Source: Panulirus ornatus | Taxonomy: Eukaryota > Arthropoda > Malacostraca > Decapoda > Palinuridae | Direction of reading: 5' to 3' | Assembly (NCBI RefSeq): GCF_036320965.1 | Contig: NC_092241.1 | Location: 23,545,555 to 23,609,554, forward strand | DNA length: 64,000 bases | Shown: in pieces, positions 25,836 to 44,524 of the stretch | Position numbering within the stretch: the stretch's first letter is position 1 | Layout: the number at the start of each line of letters is the position of its first letter | The notes under the pieces: model-generated | What the model was told of the DNA's origin: nothing | Databases searched by the model: none | The model's input: the letters and a program-made list of their open reading frames with translations, nothing else | Translations under genes and position numbers: made by a program

Positions 25836-25852
<17 letters not shown>
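25585..25852 (+). mobile_element. Short LINE derivative, plus strand
   Basis: Full-length copy: TTATCCCTGGGGATAGGGG start, CGTGTCGTAGAAGGCGACTA, about 40 T in a row at 25690-25729, CAGTCCTCTGTTC, CGCTACCTCGCTATCGCGGGA, and an oligo-A tail running into TA. Confidence 0.92.

Positions 25853-25914
<62 letters not shown>
25853..25914. repeat. (TA)n microsatellite
   Basis: About 60 bp of TA between two retroelement tails of opposite strand. Confidence 0.97.
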
Positions 25915-25915
<1 letters not shown>

Positions 25916-26426
25916 TTTGCTTTGTCGCTGTCTCCTGCGTTAGAGAGGTAGCGCAAGGAAACAGACGAAAGAATAGCCCAACCCACCCATATACACATGA
26001 ATATACATACATGTGCACACACGCAAATATACATACCTATACATCTCAACGTATACATATATATACACACACAGACATATACATATATTCACATGTACAT
26101 AATTCATACTGTCTGCCTTTATTCATTCCCATCACCACCTCGCCACACATGAAATAACAACTCCCTTCCCCCTCATGTGTGCGAGGTAGCGCTAGAAAAG
26201 ACAACAAAGGCCCCATTCGTTTACACTCAGTCTCTAGCTGTCATGTAATAATGTACCGAAACCACAGCTCCCTTTCCACATCCAGGCCCCACAGAACTTT
26301 CCATGGTTTACCCCAGACGCTTCAAATGCCCTGGTTCAATCCAATGACAGCATGTCCACCCCGGTATACCACATCATTCCAACTCACTCTTTTCCTTGCA
26401 CGCCTTTCACCCTCCTGCATGTTCAG
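25915..26426 (-). mobile_element. RTE-like LINE 3' end, long 3' UTR, minus strand
   Basis: Tail module at about 25920-25960; the long-type 3' UTR with its second module near 26185; and the last roughly 35 codons of the ORF up to the NMQEGERR block at 26426. It is joined base to base with the plus-strand LINE that follows. Confidence 0.9.
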
Positions 26427-27740
26427 GGAGGTGAATGCAAGAGTTTTGGAAAGAGGGGCAAGTATGCAGTCTGTTGTGGATGAGAGAGCTTAGGAAGTGA
26501 GTCAGTTGTTGTTCGCTGATGATACAGCGCTGGTGACAGATTCATGTGAGAAACTGCAGAAGCTGTTGACTGAGTTTGGTAAAGTGTGTGAAAGAAGAAA
26601 GTTAAGAGTAAATGTGAATGAGAGCAAGGTTATTAGGTACAGTAGGGCTCAGTGTCAAATTAATTGGGAGGTAAGTTTGAATGGAGAACAACTAGAGAAA
26701 GTGAGGTGTTTTAGAAATCTGGGAGTGGATTTGGCAGCGGATTGAATCATGGAAGCGGAAGTGAATCATGGGGTGTGGGAGGGGGCGAAAATTCTGAGAG
26801 CGTTGAAGAATATGTGGAAGTCGAGAACATTATCTCAGAAAGCAAAAATGGGTATGTTTGAAGGAATAGTGGTTCCAACAATGTTGTATGGTTGCGAAGC
26901 GTGGGCTATGGGTAGAGTTGTGCGGAGGAGGGTGGATGTGCTGGAAATGAGATGTTTGAGGACAATATGTGCTGTGAGGTGGTTTTATCGAGTAAGTAAC
27001 GTAAGGGCAGGAGAGCTGTGTGGTAATAAAAAGAGTGTGGTTGAGAGAGCAGAAGAGGGTGTTTTGAAATGGTTTGGTCACATGGAGAGAATGAGTGTGG
27101 AAAGATTGTCCAAGAGGATATATGTGTCAGAGGTGGAGGGAACGAGGAGAAGTGGGAGACCAAATTGGAGGTGGAAAGATGGAGTAAAAAAGATTTTGAG
27201 TGATCGTGGCCTGAACATGCAGGAGGGTGAAAGGCTTGCAAGGAATAGACTTAATTGGAACAATGTGTTATACCGGGGTCGACGTGCTGTCAATGGATTG
27301 AACGAGGGCATGTGAAACGTCTTGGGTAAACCATGGACAATTCTGTTGGGCCTGGATGTGGAAAGGGAGTTGTGGTTTCGGCGCATTATTACATGACAGC
27401 TAGAGACTGAGTGTGAACGAATGTGGCATTAGTTGTCTTTTCCTAGCGCTACCTCACGCACATGCGGGGGGGAGGGGGTTGTTATTTCATATGTTGGGAG
27501 GTCGCGATGGAATGAATAAAGGCAGACAGTATGAATTATGTACATGTGTATATATGTATATGTCTGTGTGTGTATATATATATGTATAGGTTCAGATGTA
27601 TAGGTATGTGTATTTGCGTGTGTGGACGTATATGTATATATATGTGTATGTGCGTGGGTAGGGCCATTCTTTCGTCTATTTCCTTGCGCTACCTCGCTAA
27701 CGTGGGAGACAGCGACAGAGCAAACTAATGATAATAATAA
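26427..27740 (+). mobile_element. RTE-like LINE, 5'-truncated, long 3' UTR, plus strand
   Basis: Starts at EVNARVLERGASMQ, keeps FADDTALV (about 26513), and is broken by TAG at 26491 and TGA at 26743. It has an open C-terminal frame 26749-27315 (188 codons) ending VNGLNEGM. The long 3' UTR runs to about 27725, with two GCGCTACCTC modules. Confidence 0.92.
26749..27315 (+). pseudogene. LINE C-terminal domain
   Basis: 188 codons uninterrupted: MLYGCEAWAMGRVVRRRVDV, EMRCLRTICAVRWFYRVSN, KWFGHMERMSVERL, GRPNWRWKDGVKK and the full-length C-terminus. It is separated by a TGA from the RT core frame 26497-26745. Truncated relative to a functional ORF. Confidence 0.85.
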
Positions 27741-28500
<760 letters not shown>

Positions 28501-28503
28501 ATA

Positions 28504-29280
28504 TACTCACTTTTATCCCCTTTGCCTTTGTACAATGGCTCTATGCAAGCATTCCACCAATCCTCAGGCACCTCATCATGAGTCATTCATACTTTAAATA
28601 ACCTTACCAACCAGTCAACAATACAGTCACCCCCTTTATTAATAAATTCTACTGCCATACCATCCAAACCCGCTGCCTTGCCAGCTTTCTCTTCCGTAAA
28701 GCTTTTACTACCTCTTCTCCGTTTACTAAATCATTCTCCCTATCCTTCTCACTTTGCACACCACCTCGACCAAAACACCTGCCACTTTATCATCAAAGAC
28801 ATTCAACAACCTTCAACATACTCACTCCATCTCCTTCTCACATCACCACTACTTATTATCACCTCCCCATTAGCCCTTCACTGATGTTTCCATTTGCTCC
28901 CTTGTCTTACGCGCTTTGTTTACCTGCTTCCAAAACATCTTTTCATTCTCCCTAAAATTTAATGATACTCTCTTACCCCAACTCTCATTTGCCCTCTTTT
29001 TCACCTTTTGCACCCTTCTCTTGACCTCCTGCCTCTTTCTTTGATACATCTCCCAGTCATTTGCATCGTTTCCCTGTAGTTGTCCCCTAAATGCCTCTCT
29101 CCTCTCTTTCACTGATAATCTTTTTTCTTCACTCACTCCCTCCACTCACCACACTTTATAATCTGCCCACCTCCCACGCTTCTCATGCCACAAACATCTT
29201 TTGCGCAAGCCATCACTGCTTCCCTAAATACATCCCATTCCTTCCCCACTCCCCTTATGTTCTTTGATCTCGCCTTTTTC
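28504..29280 (-). mobile_element. RTE-like LINE internal segment, minus strand, older
   Basis: Read leftward it covers the linker (frame 28870-29145: WEMYQRKRQEVKRRVQ, ANESWGKRVSLNFREN, KMFWKQVNKARKTREQM) to KGKGDKS near 28510. Several indels. Partly complementary to 27867-28330, producing a fold-back. Confidence 0.86.
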
Positions 29281-29519
29281 CTTTTTATTTTCTTTTTTTA
29301 CTATTCGCCATTTTCCGCATTGGCGAGGTAGCGTTAAGAACAGAGGACTGAGTCTTTGAGGGAAATCGTCACTTGGCCTCCTTCTCTGTTCCCTCTTTTG
29401 GAAAATTAAAAACGAGAGGGGAGGATTTCCAGTCCCCCGCTCCCTCCCCTTTTCGTCGCCTTCTGCGACGCGCAGGGAATGCTAGGAAATATTCTTTCTT
29501 CCCTATCCCCAGGGATAAT
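29281..29519 (-). mobile_element. Short LINE derivative, minus strand
   Basis: Reverse complement of the short element. The tail module (TTCCGCATTGGCGAGGTAGCG) is at about 29310-29332, and the element ends at CCCTATCCCCAGGGATAA (29500-29518), followed by a short TA run. Confidence 0.9.
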
Positions 29520-29532
29520 ATATATATATTTT

Positions 29533-31260
29533 GACAAGTCCAATGAGTAAGGGTGACACAGTTTTGATTGTGGATAAAGCTAATCATTTATCAAAAATGA
29601 AAGATCTTTTATGTGATATCATTCCATACTTTAAACTTCTAAAGGCAGTTAATTCTCACTTTTATAAATAACTGAAGTTGTTGAAAGGTAATGATTCTCT
29701 CATCATTGCCATATGCATATGGACTTATCATAACACATGAGGCAAACTTTCCAGAAAGACCCATCGTTAGTTCGGTGGGCTCCATCACCTATAAATCGTC
29801 AAATTGATAGTGTCTTTATTATGGCCACTAGTGGGTAAGATATCAGGTTCTGATATCATAAAAAATGTGGATTTCGTTAAGAAGCTTAATGATATCAACG
29901 TTGATGTTCATTTTCAACTGGTAAGTTTTGATGTTTCATCCATTTTCACAAACGCTTCATTTGATGACCTCTTAGAATATTTGACTGATGTCTTGGATGA
30001 TATTGAATTACCTGTTTCAAATTCTGCTTTTATGAGATTGATTAACTTGGGTACAAAAGACTGTCTATTTCAACTGAATGGAGAATATCGTACTCAGAAA
30101 TTTGGTTATTTCGATGGGTAATAACCCTCTTTCACCAGTATTAAGTAATATTTACTTGGAATTCTATGAAACAAGATTACTAAGGGATATCTTACCCTCT
30201 AAGGCAATTTGATTTAGATATGTAGATGAAGTTCCTTGTATTTGGTCAACTAATGAAAACTTACAAACATTTCTACATTTACTTAACTATTCAATACCTT
30301 CCATCAACTTTACTGGAGAAGTGGAAAAAATTTGTATACCATTTTTCAGATTCCAAGGTTCATTTGGGTAGAAACATGTTTAAGTGAAGGATACGCAGAA
30401 AACCCACCAATGATTGTTCTTATATTCATTATTACTCAGCTCAACATGACAGAGTTAACTTATCATCATTCCAGTCTATATTCGTTGGGGCATGACGCAT
30501 ATGCAGCTCGGAATATATTGATGATGAGTTTGAGAAGATATATTCTATTGGATCCAAGTTAAAGTATCCTAGACATTTCACTGATAAATAACTTAAGTTG
30601 GCAAAGAAATCATTTTATAGACTTAAAACCAAACCTCTCCTTGATACCATGAATCTTTAGTTCTCCCTTTCAGTGATAATTTTACATTACTTCCCAGGTT
30701 GCTTAAATCTTTAATGTAAATATAGACTTCAGCAATAACAATACTATAAAGACTATCTTAATAAAAAACGCACCAGAAAACTCTGCGGGTTGTGTTTACA
30801 AAATACCTTGTAAAGATATCTATGTTTGGAAGATTGATAAGGGTCTTTATGTTAGACCTACACAACGTAAACATAATATAAGAATAGGACAAGAATCAAA
30901 TGCTTTGCTTAATCATGTTAGAAATTATGCTTATTGTACTAACTGAGGTAATGTCAATTTACTTATTTACTATAACTCCTTTACCACGAGAAATGTCATT
31001 GAATTTTTTTTTTACTAAATACACAAAGAATTGCAATATTGATATCATTGAAAGTCAATACAAATTGGATACCTTTATCGCAGGAAAAAATTCTAAACAG
31101 TTTCCTCTCTTGTCAACATAATTAAAATTTTGACAGGTATGTCAAATAACACACCAACCCGAATACCACCATACGGTAACGCTTCTTTACCAATGGCGTC
31201 TTAGGTGTCTCTTCCTAGTGTTTTTTTGCATATACTTTATCAACTGTGACCTCTTCCCCA
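29533..31260 (+). mobile_element. Penelope-like element, strongly decayed, plus strand
   Basis: Frames are scattered but order is kept: DKANHL-like block at 29570, RT motif A LVSFDVSSIFTNASFDDLLEYL (frame 29804-30121), NPLSPVLSNIY at about 30125, motif C RYVDEVPCIW at about 30215 (second Asp changed to Glu), linker, and a ruined GIY-YIG domain at 30790-30870. The 3' UTR is still recognisable by ACCAATGGCGTCTTAG near 31190. More diverged than the other family members. Confidence 0.85.
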
Positions 31261-31275
31261 ATATATATATATATT

Positions 31276-31510
31276 TTTCTTTCTTTCTTTTAAACTATTT
31301 GCCATTTCCCGCGTTGGCGAGGTAGCGTTAAGAACAGAGGACTGGGCCTTTTTTGGAATATCCTCACCTGGCCCCCTCTGTTCCTTCTTTTGGAAAATTA
31401 AAAAAAAAAAACGAGAGGGGAGGATTTCCAGCCCCCCGCTCCCTCCCCTTTTAGTCGCCTTCTACGACACGCAGGGAATACGTGGGAAGTATTCTTAATC
31501 CCCTATCCCC
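31276..31510 (-). mobile_element. Short LINE derivative, minus strand
   Basis: Tail module complement (CCCGCGTTGGCGAGGTAGCG) at about 31309, A/T stretch, GTCGCCTTCTACGACACG, ending CCCTATCCCC at 31510. The terminal AGGGATAA is replaced by TA. Confidence 0.9.
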
Positions 31511-31529
31511 ATATATATATATTTATCAA

Positions 31530-31939
31530 TTTATTTTTATCGTACTTTCGCTGTCTCCCGCGTTAGCGAGGTAGCGCAACGAAACAGACGAAAGACTGGC
31601 CAAACCCACCCACATACACATGTATTTACATACACGTACACACACGCACATATACATACATATCCATCTAAACGTATACATATACATATACACACAGAAA
31701 TATACATTTATACATATACACACAGGCATATACATATATACATATGTACATAATTCATACTGTTTGCCCTTATTCATTTCCGTCGCCACCCCGCCACACA
31801 AGAAATGACAACTCCCTTCCCCCGCATGAGCGCGAGGTAGCGCTAGGGAAAGACAACAAAGGCCACATTCGTTCACACTCAGTCTCTAACTGTCATGTAT
31901 AATGCACCGAAACCACAGCTCCCTTTACACATCCAGGCC

Positions 31940-31940
<1 letters not shown>
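31530..31940 (-). mobile_element. LINE long 3' UTR, minus strand
   Basis: Only the 3' UTR of a long-type LINE is present: tail module at about 31545-31585 and second module at about 31835. It breaks at GGCCC before the coding region and passes into TA. Confidence 0.9.

Positions 31941-32017
<77 letters not shown>
31941..32017. repeat. (TA)n microsatellite
   Basis: About 75 bp of TA at the meeting point of two head-to-head LINE pieces. Confidence 0.97.
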
Positions 32018-35098
<3,081 letters not shown>

Positions 35099-35202
35099 CT
35101 TCTAACAGGGAAGCCAGCTGTGTTGATGTCACAAAGTCTTCTTGTAATTTAGAGAAATACAGTAATTTAACTAATGATGAAATCAATATCTGTAAGGGTT
35201 AA

Positions 35203-35997
35203 GTGTATGCCAGTTTAACAAAACCAGTGGAACCTCTGTGCCCTAAAAGATTTATAAGAGCTATAAACACCTTAAAAAAAGACAGGGATGTACATATTAC
35301 TAAAGCAGATAAGGCTAACACTGTTGTGGTTTTAGACAAAAGTAACTATTTATCTAAAATGATTGATCTTTTGAATGACACAACATATTTTAAACTCAGT
35401 AAAAATCCCTTAGAAGCAGTTAATTCCCATTTCAATAAAAAAAAAATGAAGTTCTTGTTGAAAGGTAATGGTTCTCCTTTCAAAGGTTTGTCATCTTTGT
35501 CCTCTACATTGCCATATATGTATGGACTTATCAAAACACATAAACAAAATTTTCCAGCAAGACCTATAGTGACTTCAGTAGGCTCCATTAAATATAACTT
35601 GTCAAAATGGTTAGTCTCTTTATTGAGCCCTTTAGTGGGTAAGGTATCAAATTCTAATATCATGAGCAATGTAGATTTAGTCAACAAGCTAAACAATATC
35701 AGTGTTAATTTTGATTTCAAACTAGTTAGCTTTGATGTTTCCTCACTTTTCACTAAAGTTCCAGTTGATGACCTTTTAGAATATTTATCTGTCTTGGATG
35801 ATATTCATTTACCTGTTTCAAAGTCTGTTTTCACTGAACTGATAAAATTGTGTATAAAAGACTATGTATCTCAATTCAATGGAGATTATTATGCTCAAAA
35901 ATTTGGTATAGCGATGAGTAACCTTCTTGCACCTGTACTAAGTAATCTTTATATGGAATTTTTTGAAAAAATTACCAAAGGACATCTTAAATTCTAA
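35203..35997 (+). pseudogene. PLE reverse transcriptase, N-terminal part
   Basis: 264 codons. Blocks: PKRFIRAINTLKKDRDVHIT, KADKANTVVVLDKSNY, MYGLIKTHKQNFPARPIVTS, a second block ending DVSSLFTKVPVDDLLEYL (motif A with Asp), and KFGIAMSNLLAPVLSNLYME (motif B; the family norm is GNPLSPVL). The frame is lost two codons after FFE by a 2-bp deletion relative to the copy at 43 kb. RT copies element RNA at the nicked target. Confidence 0.88.
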
Positions 35998-36913
35998 TGC
36001 AATTTGGTTTAAGTATGAAGAGGATGTTTTTTGTGTTTGGCCAACAAAAGAAAATATACAAATATTTCTCCCCTTACTTAACAATTTAGTACCTTCCATC
36101 AAATTTACTGTAGAAAATGAAAATAAAGGTATGTTACCATTTTTAGATTGCATGATTCATAGGCATGGAAACAAGTTTAAGTTTAGCATGCACAGAAAAC
36201 CTACCAATGTATGCTCATATACCCATTATTACTCAACTCAACATGACAGAGTTAAACTATCATCATTTCAATCTATGTTCCTTAGGGCAGTATGTATTTG
36301 CAGTCCAGAGTTTATTGATGATGAGTTTGAGAAGATATATTCTATCTTATCTAAGTTAAAGTACCCTAGATCATTCATTGATAAATCCCTTAAGTTAGCA
36401 AAGAAATCATTTTATAGACTTGAGCCCAAACCTCCTATTGACACCAAGAATCTTTTAGTTCTCTCTTTTGATATTAATTTCATTTTACTTCCCATGTTGC
36501 TTAAATCCTTTAATGTAAATGTTGATTTCAGCAACAATAATATTATAAAGAATATCTTAATCAGGAATTCACCAAAAAATTCTCCTGGATACATCTATAA
36601 AGTGCCTTGTGGAAGTTGTGATAAATTCTATGTTGGGCAGACTGGTGAGGATCTTTCTGTTAGACTTAAGCAACATGAATATAGTATAAGAACGGGACAA
36701 TCAAATGCCTTGTTTAATAACGTTAAAAACTATGATCATTGTATTCACTGGAGTAATGCCATCTCATTTATTAACTCTAACTCTATTACCAAGAGAAATA
36801 TCATTAAATATTCTATTGTTAGATACACCAAGAATTATTATCTTAATAGTGATGGTCTATACAAATTAGATAACTTTATTGTTGATAAAATTTGTAAAAT
36901 GATAAGTTTATGA
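35963..36913 (+). pseudogene. PLE RT motif C, linker and GIY-YIG endonuclease
   Basis: 316 codons. Motif C reads KYEEDVFCVWP where active PLEs have YVDD, so the catalytic site is damaged (V to E, D to E). Then come a GNKFKFSMHRKPTNVCSYTH block, the alpha-helical linker, and GIY-YIG with YIYKVPCGSCDKFYVGQTG and SVRLKQHEYSIRTG. It ends KICKMISL as in the other copies. The nuclease half is far better kept than the RT. Confidence 0.9.
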
Positions 36914-37135
36914 ACGCTTGTTGTATGTTTTGGACAAATACATGTTTACCAAATGGCGTCCTAGCTTCGCCTCTTCGATGTATATCAACTGACTTATATT
37001 TCTCTCTTGTGTCTCCCCTGATGATGTGATTATTAAACGAAAGTGCACTTGGGAACTAGGGAACTTAGGAACTTTCATTTTTCCCGAGGACTCATAGGAG
37101 TATCTTGATAACGCGCAAAATTGTGATCCTTTCCA

Positions 37136-37136
<1 letters not shown>

Positions 37137-37227
<91 letters not shown>
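37137..37227. repeat. (TA)n microsatellite
   Basis: About 90 bp of TA joining the PLE 3' end to a truncated LINE. Confidence 0.97.
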
Positions 37228-40793
<3,566 letters not shown>

Positions 40794-40850
<57 letters not shown>

Positions 40851-40855
40851 GTAAA
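40794..40855. repeat. (TA)n microsatellite
   Basis: About 60 bp of TA at the centre of a head-to-head LINE pair. Confidence 0.97.
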
Positions 40856-42253
40856 GTGATTGCTTCTCAGTGAATGTAGGTTTGCGGCAGGGGTGTGTGA
40901 TGTTTCCATGGTTGTTTAATTTGTTTATGGATAGGGTTGTTAGGGAGGTGAATGCAAGAGTTTTGGAAAGAGGGGCAAATATGAAGTGTGTTGTGGATGA
41001 GAGAGCTTGGGAAGTAAGTCAGTTGTTGTTCGCTGATGATACAGCGCTGGTGCCTGATTCATGTGAGAAACTGCAGAAGCTGGTGACTGAGTTTGGTAAA
41101 GTGTGTGAAAGAAGAAAGTTAAGAATAAATGTGAATTAGAGCAAGGTTATTAGGTACAGTACGGTTGAGGGCCAAGTCAATTGGGAAGTAAGTTTGAATG
41201 GAGAAAAACTGGAGGAAGTGAAGTGTTTTAGATATCTGGGAGTGGATCTGGCAGCGGATGGAACCATGGAAACGGAAGTGAATCATAGGGTGGAGGAGGG
41301 GGCGAAAATCCTGGGAGCCTTGAAGAATGTGTGGAAGTCGAGAACATTATCTCCGAAAGCAAAAATGGCTATGTTTGAAGGAATAGTGGTTCCAACAATG
41401 TTGTATGGTTGCGAGGCGTGGGCAATGGATAGAGTTGTGCGCAGGAGGGTGGATGTGCTGGAAATAAGATGTTTGAGGACAATATGCGATGTGAGGTGGT
41501 TTGATCGAGTAAGTAATGTAAGGGTAAGAGAGATGTGTGGAAATAAAAAGAGTGTGGTTGAGAGAGCAGAAGAGGGTGATTTGAAATGGTTTGGGCACAT
41601 GGAGAGAATGAGTGAGGAAAGATTGACCAAGAGGATATATGTGTCGGAGGTGGAGGGAACGAGGAGAAGTGGGAGACCAAATTGGAGGTGGAAAGATGGA
41701 GTGAAAAAGATTTTGAATGATCGGGGCCTGAACATGCAGGAGGGTGAAAGGCGGGCAAGGAATAGAGTGAATTGGATCGATGTGGTATACCGAGGTCGAC
41801 GTGCTGTCAATGGATTGAATCAGGGCATGTGAAGCGTCTGGGGTAAACCATGGAAAGTTCTGTGGGGCCTGGAGGTGGAAAGGGAACTGTGGTTTCGGGC
41901 ATTATTGCATGACAGCTAGAGACTGAGTGTGAACGAATGGGCCTTTGTTGTCTTTTCCTAGCGCTACCTTGCACACATGAGGGGGAAGGCGGATGTTATT
42001 CCATGTGTGACGAGGTGGCGATGGGAATGAATAAAGGCAGACCGTGTGAATTGTGTGCATGTGTATATATGTATATGTCTGTGTGTGTATATATATGTGT
42101 ACATTGAGATGTATAGGTATGTATATTTGCGTGTGTGGACGTGTATGTATATACCTGCGTATGGGGGTGGGTTGGGCCATTTCTTTCGTCTGTTTCCTTG
42201 CGCTACCTCGCAAACGCGAGAGACAGCGACAAAGCAAAAATATGAAAAAAAAT
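40856..42253 (+). mobile_element. RTE-like LINE, 5'-truncated, long 3' UTR, plus strand
   Basis: Starts at the SVNVGLRQGCVMFPWLFNLF block (frame 40870-41139 with LLFADDTALV), TAG at 41137, then a 212-codon frame (41194-41832) to VNGLNQGM in the full-length CGA form. The long 3' UTR runs to about 42240, with two modules, then A-rich and TA. Confidence 0.93.
41194..41832 (+). pseudogene. LINE C-terminal domain
   Basis: 212 codons, intact to the longest C-terminus of the family. Order: [94 protein letters not shown]. The RT palm is upstream across one TAG. Confidence 0.87.
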
Positions 42254-42302
42254 ATATATATATATACAAACAAAGCGCATATGAACGCGCTCCTTCATAG
42301 AC

Positions 42303-42455
42303 CATACAAACTTGCAACAGCCGGGATCGAACCCGGGACCCCTGTGCAACAGGCGGGAGCGCTACAGCAAGGCTATGATCGTAGACTAGCGGTAGCGCTC
42401 TCGCATGTTGCACAAGGCTCCCGGGATCGATCCTGGCTGTTGGAGGTTTGTATGA
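42303..42455. mobile_element. Inverted pair of tRNA-like SINE heads
   Basis: Left arm (42303-42377, minus) and right arm (42380-42455, plus) are inverted imperfect copies of about 75 bp. Each has an A-box-like TAGCGGTAGCGCTC or TGTAGCGCTCCCGC stretch and a B-box-like GGGTTCGATCCCGG (left) or GGGATCGATCCTGG (right), spaced as in tRNA genes, and then GCTGTTGNA(A/G)GTTTGTATG. Neither folds as a complete tRNA by eye, so they are read as tRNA-derived SINE promoter heads. Together they would form a long hairpin. Confidence 0.65.
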
Positions 42456-42472
42456 TATATATATGTATATAC

Positions 42473-42620
<148 letters not shown>

Positions 42621-42872
42621 AACCTTGGAAGTGAGTTAGTTGTTGTTCGCCGATGATACAGCGGTGTGCGAAAAGAGAAAGCTCAGAGGGAATTGAATAA
42701 GAGCTAGGTTAGGTTAGGTTCAGTAGGGTTGAGGGACAAGTTAATTGGGAGGTAAGTATGAATGGAGAAAATTGGAGGAAGAGAAGTAATAAGGTTAGGT
42801 TCAGTAGGGTTGAGGGACAAGTTAATTGGGAGGTAAGTATGAATGGAGAAAAATTGGAGGAAGAGAAGTGAT
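42621..42872 (+). mobile_element. Old LINE remnant with tandem duplication
   Basis: Matches the FADD block (TTGTTGTTCGCCGATGATAC) followed by a deleted stretch and the VEGQVNWEV region, which occurs twice (about 42713-42787 and 42791-42871). No frame. Joined to a PLE at about 42873. Confidence 0.8.
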
Positions 42873-43100
42873 AAATCCATACATATATGGCAATGTATGG
42901 ACTTATCAAAACACATAAACAGAATTTTCCAGCAAAACCTATTGTGAGTTCAGTAGGCTCCATGACATATAAATTGTCAAAATGGTTAGTTTCTTTATTA
43001 AGCCCTTTAGTGGGTAAGGTATCAAATTCTAATATCGTGAACAATGTAGATTTAGTCAACAAGCTAAACAATATCAATGTTAATTTTGATTTCAAACTAG

Positions 43101-43463
43101 TTGGCTTTTGATGTTTCCTCACTTTTCACTAAAGTTCCAGTTGATCACCTTTTAGAAAATTTATTTGATGTCTTGGATGATATTCATTTACCTGTTTCAA
43201 AGTCTGTTTTCATTGAACTGATAAAATTGTGTATAAAAGACCGTGTATTTCAATTCACTGGAGTCAATTATGCTCAAAAACTTGGTATGGCAATCGGTAA
43301 CCCTCTTTCACCTGTACTAAGTAATCTTTATATGGAATTTTTTGAAACAGAATTACTGAAGGGCATCTTACTTTCTAATGCAATTTGGTTTAGGAATGTA
43401 GATGATGTTCTTTGTGTTTGGCCAACGAATGAAAATTTACAAATATTTCTCCCCCTGACATAA
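43101..43463 (+). pseudogene. PLE reverse transcriptase palm fragment
   Basis: 120 codons with DVSSLFTKVPVDHLLENL (motif A), GMAIGNPLSPVLSNLYME (motif B, best conserved in the window), and FRNVDDVLCVWP (motif C with Tyr to Asn). Both Asp residues are present. Ends at a TAA from a small insertion. Confidence 0.85.
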
Positions 43464-43512
43464 CAATTTACTACCTTCCATCAAATTTACTGTAGAAAAT
43501 GAAAATAATGGT

Positions 43513-44163
43513 ATGTTACCATTTGTAGATTGCATGATTCATAGGCAAGGAAACAAGTTTAAGTTTAGCATATACAGAAAACCCACCAATGTATGCTCAT
43601 ATATCCATTATTACTCATCTCAACATGACAGAGTTGAATTATTATCATTTCAATCTGTGTTCCTTAGGGCATTACGTATTTGCAGTCCAGAGTTTATTGA
43701 TGATGAGTTTGAGAGGATATATTCTATTTTGTCTAAGTTAAAGTACGCTAGGTCTTTCATTGATAATTCCCTTAAGTTAGCAAAGAAATCATTTTATAAA
43801 CTTGAGTCCAAACCTCCAATTGACACCAAGAATCTTTTAGTTCTCCCTTTTAATAATAATTTTACTTTACTTCCCATGTTGCTTAAATCCTTTAATGTAA
43901 ATGTTGCCTTCAACAACAATAACACTATAAAGAATATCTTAATCAGGAATTCACCAAAAAATTCTCCTGGATGCATGTATAAAGTGCCTTGTGGAAATTG
44001 TGATAAATTTTATGTTGGTCAGACTGGTAAGGATCTTTCTGTTAGACTTAAGCAACATGAATATAGTATAAGAACGGGACAAGAATCAAATGCCTTGTTT
44101 AATCACGTTAAAAACTATGATCATTGTATTGACTGGAGTAATGCCATCTCAGTTATTAACTAA
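43513..44163 (+). pseudogene. PLE linker and GIY-YIG endonuclease
   Basis: 216 codons with YRKPTNVCSYIHYYSSQHDR, the alpha-helical linker, then MYKVPCGNCDKFYVGQTG and SVRLKQHEYSIRTGQESN. The frame ends at a duplicated TTAACTAAC near 44158, removing the last ~40 residues, which are still visible in another frame. Well preserved otherwise. Confidence 0.87.
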
Positions 44164-44524
44164 CTCTATTACCAAGAGAAATATCATTGAATCTTCTATT
44201 ACTAAATAAACAAAGAATCATAATCTTGATATTAGTGATGGTCTATACAAATTAGATAACTTTATTGTTGATAAGATTTGTAAAATGATAAGTTTATGAA
44301 CGCTCGTTGTATGTTTTGAACAATCACATGTTTACCAAATGGCGTCCTAGCTTCGTCTCTTCGATGTATATCAACTGACTTATATTTCTCTCTTATGTCT
44401 CCCCTGATGATGTGAATATTACACGAAAGTGCACTTGGGAACTTATCGTGTTTCAATAGGAATATCTTAATCATGCGCAAAATTGTGATCCCTTCCAATA
44501 TACAGTGATTATGTATGATGATAA

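Larger units (their letters stand above)
35099..37136 (+). mobile_element. Penelope-like element, most complete copy, plus strand
   Basis: About 2.04 kb: RT N-terminus, RT core, linker, GIY-YIG endonuclease, and a 3' UTR ending GCGCAAAATTGTGATCC before TA. The 5' end is joined to the linker of the older LINE at AAGCTTC. One frameshift near 35975 splits the ORF. Coding starts before the first ATG, so the copy is probably truncated at its 5' end. Confidence 0.93.
42873..44505 (+). mobile_element. Penelope-like element, 5'-truncated, plus strand
   Basis: RT from MYGLIKTHKQNFPAKPIVSS (frame 42887-43111) through motif A SFDVSSLF-type (43101-43463), motif B IGNPLSPVLSNLYMEFFE, motif C RNVDDVLCVWP (Tyr replaced by Asn), linker and GIY-YIG (43513-44163), and the standard 3' UTR to about 44505. 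Two frameshifts and a 4-bp insertion near 44160 break the ORF. Confidence 0.92.

Noticed and set aside
42303..42455. Functional tRNA genes
   Set aside because: A- and B-box-like motifs are present but neither arm gives a complete cloverleaf by eye, and the two arms are mirror copies, as expected for a SINE or inverted repeat.
42708..42722. AGGTTAGGTTAGGTT as arthropod telomere repeat (TTAGG)n
   Set aside because: Fewer than three units, and it lies inside a LINE remnant where AAGGTTATTAGGTACAG is expected; local slippage explains it.
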